Shown: one piece after another, positions 60,149-64,000 of the stretch
Layout: every line of letters starts with the position of its first letter
Numbering within the stretch: the first letter of the stretch is position 1
NCBI GenBank assembly: GCA_023416515.1
Contig: JAEZHP010000059.1
Span: 1 to 64,000 of the forward strand
DNA: 64,000 bases
Source of the DNA: Pseudomonadota bacterium
GTDB lineage: Bacteria > Pseudomonadota > Alphaproteobacteria > Sphingomonadales > Sphingomonadaceae
Direction: 5' to 3'
Position numbers and translations under genes: made by a program
Notes under the pieces: generated by a model
Databases searched by the model: none
Told to the model about the DNA's origin: nothing
Seen by the model: the letters and a program-made list of their open reading frames with translations, nothing else

Positions 60149-61945
60149 ATGATGGGACGAAAACATCACCCGGTATATGCGCGCGGAATGTTGGATCTCT
60201 GTGAAGTGGAGCGAGCGTTCGAGGAGACGTTTATCATCTATCTGAATGGCCCGCGCTGGACGGGTGGCTATTCGGTCGCGGAGGAGAAGAAATCTGCTGC
60301 TCCGCTGAAGAGGGGTTCGTTGGCCCCCATCACGCGATCCCGGCCCCGTTTGAGGGCAGGTGTCTCTGCTATTCGCCCTTCAGTCCCACGGATGCCTTCG
60401 TCCGCCAAGGCTCGTGACGGCCTCAAGCATTTCGGTATCACCTACTCTTCGATCTACAAGGAGCGCGCCAGCAAAGGGAACGAGCGAGCGGCCAACCGCG
60501 CAGGGTATGCGGAGGCGTATAATCGCGAGAGCCAGGAGATTACCGCGGAGGAACGCGCCACCGCTGCTGCAGAGTATGCCGAGGGCGGAAAATCGGATTA
60601 TCCTGAACGCGTCGTCTGGCGGGAGAGCAACATCGCCGACACCTACGAGAAGCGGGTCGACTTCTTTCGAAAGACCGCGGACGCAGTGGCATTCAAAGGT
60701 GACGCTTACATCGAGATCGACATCCGCGGCTACGAGGCGGACTGGGCAAATATCCGATATATGCCGAAGGACGTCCGCAAGGTTTACAATCAGGCATTAC
60801 AGAATGGCGGCCGCGCCAAGAGGATTTTCAACAACACCGAGGAGGCATTTGGGTTTTCGAAGGCGAAGGCCCATCAGAAGGTGTTCAAGCAGACTCTTGT
60901 TGTCAAAAATCCACCGAACGGACTCGTCTGTTCGACCGTGGTCGTCCCCATTCCTCACGAACTGAGCAGGCGGGGAAAGCGTCGTTACGCTGAGAAGGTC
61001 ACGCGATTCTTCGCTAAGCGAGGCATTCCCTACCAAGCGGTGATACACGAACCCGTGGCGGGTAAGAACGACGCCCGCAACTGGCACATGCACATCAATT
61101 ATTGGCCGTTCGAATGTCACAAGCGCGAAGACGGCACCTGGTCGTTCGAGAAAGAGCTCTACAAGTCCAACTGTGGGCATTGGCGTGAACGAAGGCGAGT
61201 GGCGCCGCGGAGGCTCGAGGAGACGAAGCCCGGCAAGGGCTGGGTGAAGGCGATGAAGATCTACATGTGCGAGCAGGCCAACGCCTCACTGCGCGAGGAA
61301 GGGCTCAGACCGCGATTCACCACCCAGACGAATTTGGAGCGCGGGCTAGAGGAGGCCGAGAAGCCGCGCGGCCCCAAGCTGTCGGCCCGTCTTAAGAAGG
61401 GGGAGGTGACTGAGGAAGAAATCGACCTTCGTCTTGAAGCCTGGCGTCGCAGGCGAAAGCGGCTTCTCGAGCGGGCAAAGAGCCTTTTCCAGCGCAGGTA
61501 CGGAGCTCGTCTTTCTGCGGCAGGCGTCAGTGGGTCGAACCTAGACGATGCGCTAGAACTGGCGAAGCAGGCGGATCAACTGGGCACGGTGGCGCTGCTT
61601 GCCGACCTTCAGGAGCGAAAGATCCGGTCCGGACTGGAGGGGGTGATTGCCGACCAGCAAGGCGTTCTTAAAGCGACCGTGGGTGCGACAGGGAGCGCGA
61701 AGAAGGAGCGTCAGCAGGCGAGTGAAATCCTCAGCCTCTGCCGCGCCATCGATGGCGTCCTCCAGCCTCTTCTCTCGCGCAGTCGGGCTGTGAAGGCGGC
61801 AGCGCAGGCAGAGGCGCGGGGCCTTGTCGAGAACCTCAACGACATCGAAAGGATTGCAAAGGAGCGAGCCAAAAATCAGGCGATCGAACTTAAGAAGTCG
61901 GCGCTGGCTGCGGTTCTTGCGCACCAGCACCTGCACGGTCGTTGA
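60149..61945 (+). CDS. MobA/MobL-like relaxase, divergent
   Basis: This 598-residue protein has a relaxase-like HUH motif near residue 312 in 'NWHMHINYWPF', preceded by 'IPHELSRRGKRRYAEKVTRF' and 'IPYQAVIHEPVAGKNDARN', the usual MobA/MobL spacing. An upstream block 'VVWRESNIADTYEKRVDFF' fits the family W..a...e.R element. The N-terminal part, usually with the nicking Tyr, is unusual here, and Tyr candidates are in 'RAGYAEAYNRESQ'. The C-terminal part is helical and basic, probably coiled. It would nick the element DNA for conjugal transfer using another element's conjugation machinery. Confidence 0.75.
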   Translation: MMGRKHHPVYARGMLDLCEVERAFEETFIIYLNGPRWTGGYSVAEEKKSAAPLKRGSLAPITRSRPRLRAGVSAIRPSVPRMPSSAKARDGLKHFGITYSSIYKERASKGNERAANRAGYAEAYNRESQEITAEERATAAAEYAEGGKSDYPERVVWRESNIADTYEKRVDFFRKTADAVAFKGDAYIEIDIRGYEADWANIRYMPKDVRKVYNQALQNGGRAKRIFNNTEEAFGFSKAKAHQKVFKQTLVVKNPPNGLVCSTVVVPIPHELSRRGKRRYAEKVTRFFAKRGIPYQAVIHEPVAGKNDARNWHMHINYWPFECHKREDGTWSFEKELYKSNCGHWRERRRVAPRRLEETKPGKGWVKAMKIYMCEQANASLREEGLRPRFTTQTNLERGLEEAEKPRGPKLSARLKKGEVTEEEIDLRLEAWRRRRKRLLERAKSLFQRRYGARLSAAGVSGSNLDDALELAKQADQLGTVALLADLQERKIRSGLEGVIADQQGVLKATVGATGSAKKERQQASEILSLCRAIDGVLQPLLSRSRAVKAAAQAEARGLVENLNDIERIAKERAKNQAIELKKSALAAVLAHQHLHGR

Positions 61946-62148
61946 CGTTACGGTGCCGTCGACATCCGCGGAGATGAGGCCACTTGGTTCAGCATCCGCA
62001 TAACGTGGGCTTGAGGCGTTAAGGCGGCGACCAGCGTCCGTAAGATGCCAATCTGCAGTGAGCTTATCGGATCACCTATGCGGTCATTCGGGTCGCTCCG
62101 CGAGAGGGATTCGCAACTCGTAAGCCGCCGGTCAATCAGGTGATGCGC
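61946..62148. other. 203-base gap between relaxase and vsr
   Basis: No convincing gene, hairpin terminator or repeat is visible between the convergent relaxase and vsr genes. Confidence 0.5.
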
Positions 62149-62604
62149 TCAGGTCTGGTTTGCCGGTCCTATTTCGAGGACCCTTGCATCCGACTTGAGC
62201 CAGTTCTTGATCACCGCTCCGGCTTGAGCAGGCGGCTCGCGCCTGAGCGCGCATTCCCAGACTGTCACAACTCGCCAGCTTGCTTCAAGCAGTTGGCTCA
62301 TGTTCCTCCGATCACGTTCCTGATTGGCGTGGAACTTCTCGTTCCAGAATTCCGGACGCGTAGACGGCGTCGTCGCGTACCTGCAGCCATCATGCCGGTG
62401 CCAGAAGCATCCATGAACGAAGATGGCAGTGCGGTGGCGCGGAAGGACTATGTCGGGTCGGCCGGGGAGCTTTCGCTCGTGAAGCCTGAACCTCAGCCCA
62501 GCAGCGTGAAGTGCGCGTCGGAGAGCGACCTCCGGCTTCGTATCACGGCCGCGTATGCCCGCCATCATGCGTGACCGCGTCGCCCTGTCTACAACATCGA
62601 CCAA
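62149..62604 (-). CDS. vsr: very short patch repair endonuclease
   Basis: This 151-residue protein matches Vsr: 'MMAGIRGRDTKPEVALRRAL', 'HERKLPGRPDIVLPRHRTAI' with catalytic Asp, and 'FVHGCFWHRHDGCRYA' with zinc and active-site residues. Vsr nicks next to T in T:G mismatches that arise when 5-methylcytosine deaminates. Its divergent neighbour is a C5-cytosine methyltransferase; the start codons are 59 bases apart, so they probably share a promoter region. Confidence 0.95.
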   Translation of the reverse strand: MVDVVDRATRSRMMAGIRGRDTKPEVALRRALHAAGLRFRLHERKLPGRPDIVLPRHRTAIFVHGCFWHRHDGCRYATTPSTRPEFWNEKFHANQERDRRNMSQLLEASWRVVTVWECALRREPPAQAGAVIKNWLKSDARVLEIGPANQT

Positions 62605-62663
62605 AACGGGTCCTGGCTAATCGGCAGCTGCCTGGTAAGGATGGTTGAAAGGAAATTGAACCG

Positions 62664-64000
62664 ATGACCCGAACTTTCAAGATCGTCGACCTGTTTGCAG
62701 GACCTGGAGGCCTCGCCGAAGGCTTCAGCTCCGTGCGAAACGCTGAAGGGGGACGGGTGTTCAATGTCGCCCTGTCGGTGGAGAAGGAGCCCTCGGCCTT
62801 TTCCACGCTTAGGCTCCGGGCATTCACCCGGCAGTTCGATGACTTGCCGCAGGAGTACTACGATTACCTCGCCGGCGCGCTGTCCCGGAAAGAGCTTGAG
62901 GCTGCGTATCCCCAAGAATGGGCGGCTGCGATTGTCGAGACCAAGATGCTGGAACTCGGAACCCCGGAGGCGCAGGAGCAGCTGGACCCGCTACTCGACG
63001 GCATACGGAAGACGTCTGAGGGAGATGTCGTCCTGATTGGTGGTCCGCCGTGCCAAGCGTACTCCCTTGTCGGGAGGGCTCGCAATCGTGGCATCGCCGG
63101 TTACGAAGCGGCCGAAGACCATCGCCACTTCCTTTATCGAGAATACATTCGAATCCTGAAGCGGCTTGAGCCTGCAGCCTTCGTCATGGAAAACGTGAAA
63201 GGGATGCTGTCCTCGAAGGTCGATGGGGAGCGGATCGTCGAACGCATTCTTGCCGACCTCCGTTCGGCCGGCGGTATGGCGGACAGCTATCGTCTCCTGC
63301 CTCTGGTCGGCCCCGGCTTGGACGTCGTGCGCGGAAATGTCGTGCGATCAGAACTGTTCGGTATCCCCCAGAAACGCCATCGTGTCATCATCATCGGTCT
63401 GAGACGCGACGTTGCTGAAGGGGTGGAAGGGTCCGGGCTCCGCTGTCTTCTTGAACCCTTGGACAGAATCTCGACTGTCGAAGACGTTCTTGGCGGCATG
63501 GCGCCACTGCGAAGCGGACTCAGCAAGGGAGACGATGGTCCTCGCATCTGGCAGGAAACCGTCGCCAACGCCTTCAGGAGCGCGGCTCATGCCTCCAAGG
63601 AGGATGGCGATTGGCTTGATGACGTGGAGGCTCGCCTCAGGGAGCATGCGTCGGATCTGGCTGGCTTGGGGGCGGTTCCTGGGCGTTCGAGCACAAGACC
63701 CGGAGGCATCAGGGATAACCGGCTCGGTGCGTGGCTCAGCGATCCTCGACTCACATCTCTTCCCAATCACGAGAGCCGAGGCCACATGGCGTCTGACCTT
63801 GCGCGGTACGCATTTGCTTCGACATTCGCCGAGGTGAAGGGCCGCTCACCAAAGGCCGACGAGTATCCTGCTGGACTCGCGCCAGAGCACCGGAACTGGG
63901 CCTCGGGCAAGTTCGCCGACCGCTTTCGGGTGCAGTGTTGGAACGATGCAGCTTCCACCATCACCAGCCATATCTCGAAGGATGGGCACTACTTCATCCA
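62664..64000 (+). CDS. DNA (cytosine-5) methyltransferase, partial (runs off the window)
   Basis: The frame is open from ATG 62664 to the last base (445 residues). It shows motif I 'VDLFAGPGGLAEGFSS', motif IV 'IGGPPCQAYSLVG' with catalytic Cys 130, motif VI 'FVMENVKGML', motif VIII 'PQKRHRVIIIGL', and late 'WNDAASTITSHISKDGHYFI'. This is a Dcm-type C5 methyltransferase. Its 3' end and any restriction partner lie outside the window. Position beside vsr and on a mobile element suggests a restriction-modification or solitary modification system. Confidence 0.93.
   Translation, partial: MTRTFKIVDLFAGPGGLAEGFSSVRNAEGGRVFNVALSVEKEPSAFSTLRLRAFTRQFDDLPQEYYDYLAGALSRKELEAAYPQEWAAAIVETKMLELGTPEAQEQLDPLLDGIRKTSEGDVVLIGGPPCQAYSLVGRARNRGIAGYEAAEDHRHFLYREYIRILKRLEPAAFVMENVKGMLSSKVDGERIVERILADLRSAGGMADSYRLLPLVGPGLDVVRGNVVRSELFGIPQKRHRVIIIGLRRDVAEGVEGSGLRCLLEPLDRISTVEDVLGGMAPLRSGLSKGDDGPRIWQETVANAFRSAAHASKEDGDWLDDVEARLREHASDLAGLGAVPGRSSTRPGGIRDNRLGAWLSDPRLTSLPNHESRGHMASDLARYAFASTFAEVKGRSPKADEYPAGLAPEHRNWASGKFADRFRVQCWNDAASTITSHISKDGHYFI

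Larger units (their letters stand above)
56799..64000 (+). mobile_element. integrative element at tRNA-Gln (left end; right end outside window)
   Basis: The element begins in the tRNA-Gln 3' part (the T-arm and acceptor end, 56799-56822, are the usual att core). It carries a tyrosine integrase pointing inward, an unknown 375-aa gene, a palindromic intergenic region, a MobA/MobL-like relaxase, and a vsr/C5 methyltransferase pair. Its codon and base use is visibly more A/T-rich than its surroundings. This is consistent with an integrative mobilizable element carrying a DNA modification system. The repeated att core and the right end are not visible. Confidence 0.75.

Noticed and set aside
62140..62574. 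144-residue forward ORF antisense to vsr
   Set aside because: The Vsr motifs are on the minus strand; the forward frame shows none.
1..64000. CRISPR arrays, rRNA operons, insertion sequences
   Set aside because: I looked for regularly spaced repeats, rRNA-like stretches and IS-type transposase genes with terminal repeats; none is visible.

Overview
The window looks like chromosomal DNA of a high-GC alphaproteobacterium, most likely a sphingomonad (Sphingomonadales). The evidence is a Rhodobacter-type gene transfer agent (GTA) tail cluster, FixJ-type and MarR/Zur regulators, intracellular PHA depolymerase, DAACS and POT transporters, CtaA, TspO and UbiK. Several small proteins also resemble ones I associate with sphingomonads. 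The taxonomic call is an inference from gene content; there is no rRNA gene here.

Layout. (1) 1-10267: the distal two thirds of a GTA/prophage-remnant structural cluster: adaptor, head-tail connector, DUF3168, tail tube, two tail-assembly chaperones, short tape measure, DUF2460 distal tail protein with a large fused N-terminal region, four-cysteine DUF2163 hub, NlpC/P60 peptidase, gp15-type tail protein and DUF2793. Three small exported proteins that are not phage-like sit inside it, two of them on the opposite strand, and the tail tube gene carries a frameshift. (2) 10463-19319: envelope and housekeeping genes: OmpA-like porin, UDP-glucose dehydrogenase, Cu/Zn SOD lipoprotein, MFS permease, LMW phosphatase plus fructosamine-kinase-like protein, an sdpR-sdpI regulator/immunity pair, 2',3'-cyclic phosphodiesterase and a Bax-inhibitor-1 protein. 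(3) 19418-28830: MsbA-like ABC exporter, PHA depolymerase, a marR-emrA-emrB drug efflux operon, purS-purQ, ErpA and a FixJ-like regulator. (4) 28831-46413: two L,D-transpeptidases, exported proteins of unknown function, GntR/nitroreductase, POT transporter with two exported amidohydrolases, glutamate-type symporter, CutA-CtaA, MerC-Zur, DXS, and an undescribed multi-pass membrane protein beside a DUF6766 protein. (5) 46497-56822: TlyA, an RND efflux pair, TspO, UbiK, YbjN with a structured leader, ProC, branched-chain aminotransferase, ALDH7-type dehydrogenase and tRNA-Gln(TTG).

(6) 56799-64000 (continuing past the window): a mobile element joined to the 3' end of tRNA-Gln. It carries a tyrosine integrase, a 375-aa protein I do not recognise, a strongly palindromic intergenic region followed by a divergent MobA/MobL-like relaxase, and a divergently transcribed vsr / C5-cytosine methyltransferase pair. 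The methyltransferase gene is open to the last base of the window. This is the region most likely to hold something undescribed.

Most of the genome here is tightly packed, with many 4-bp start/stop overlaps and convergent genes that share stop-codon bases. No stretch longer than about 210 bases lacks a gene. I saw no CRISPR array, rRNA gene or insertion sequence.
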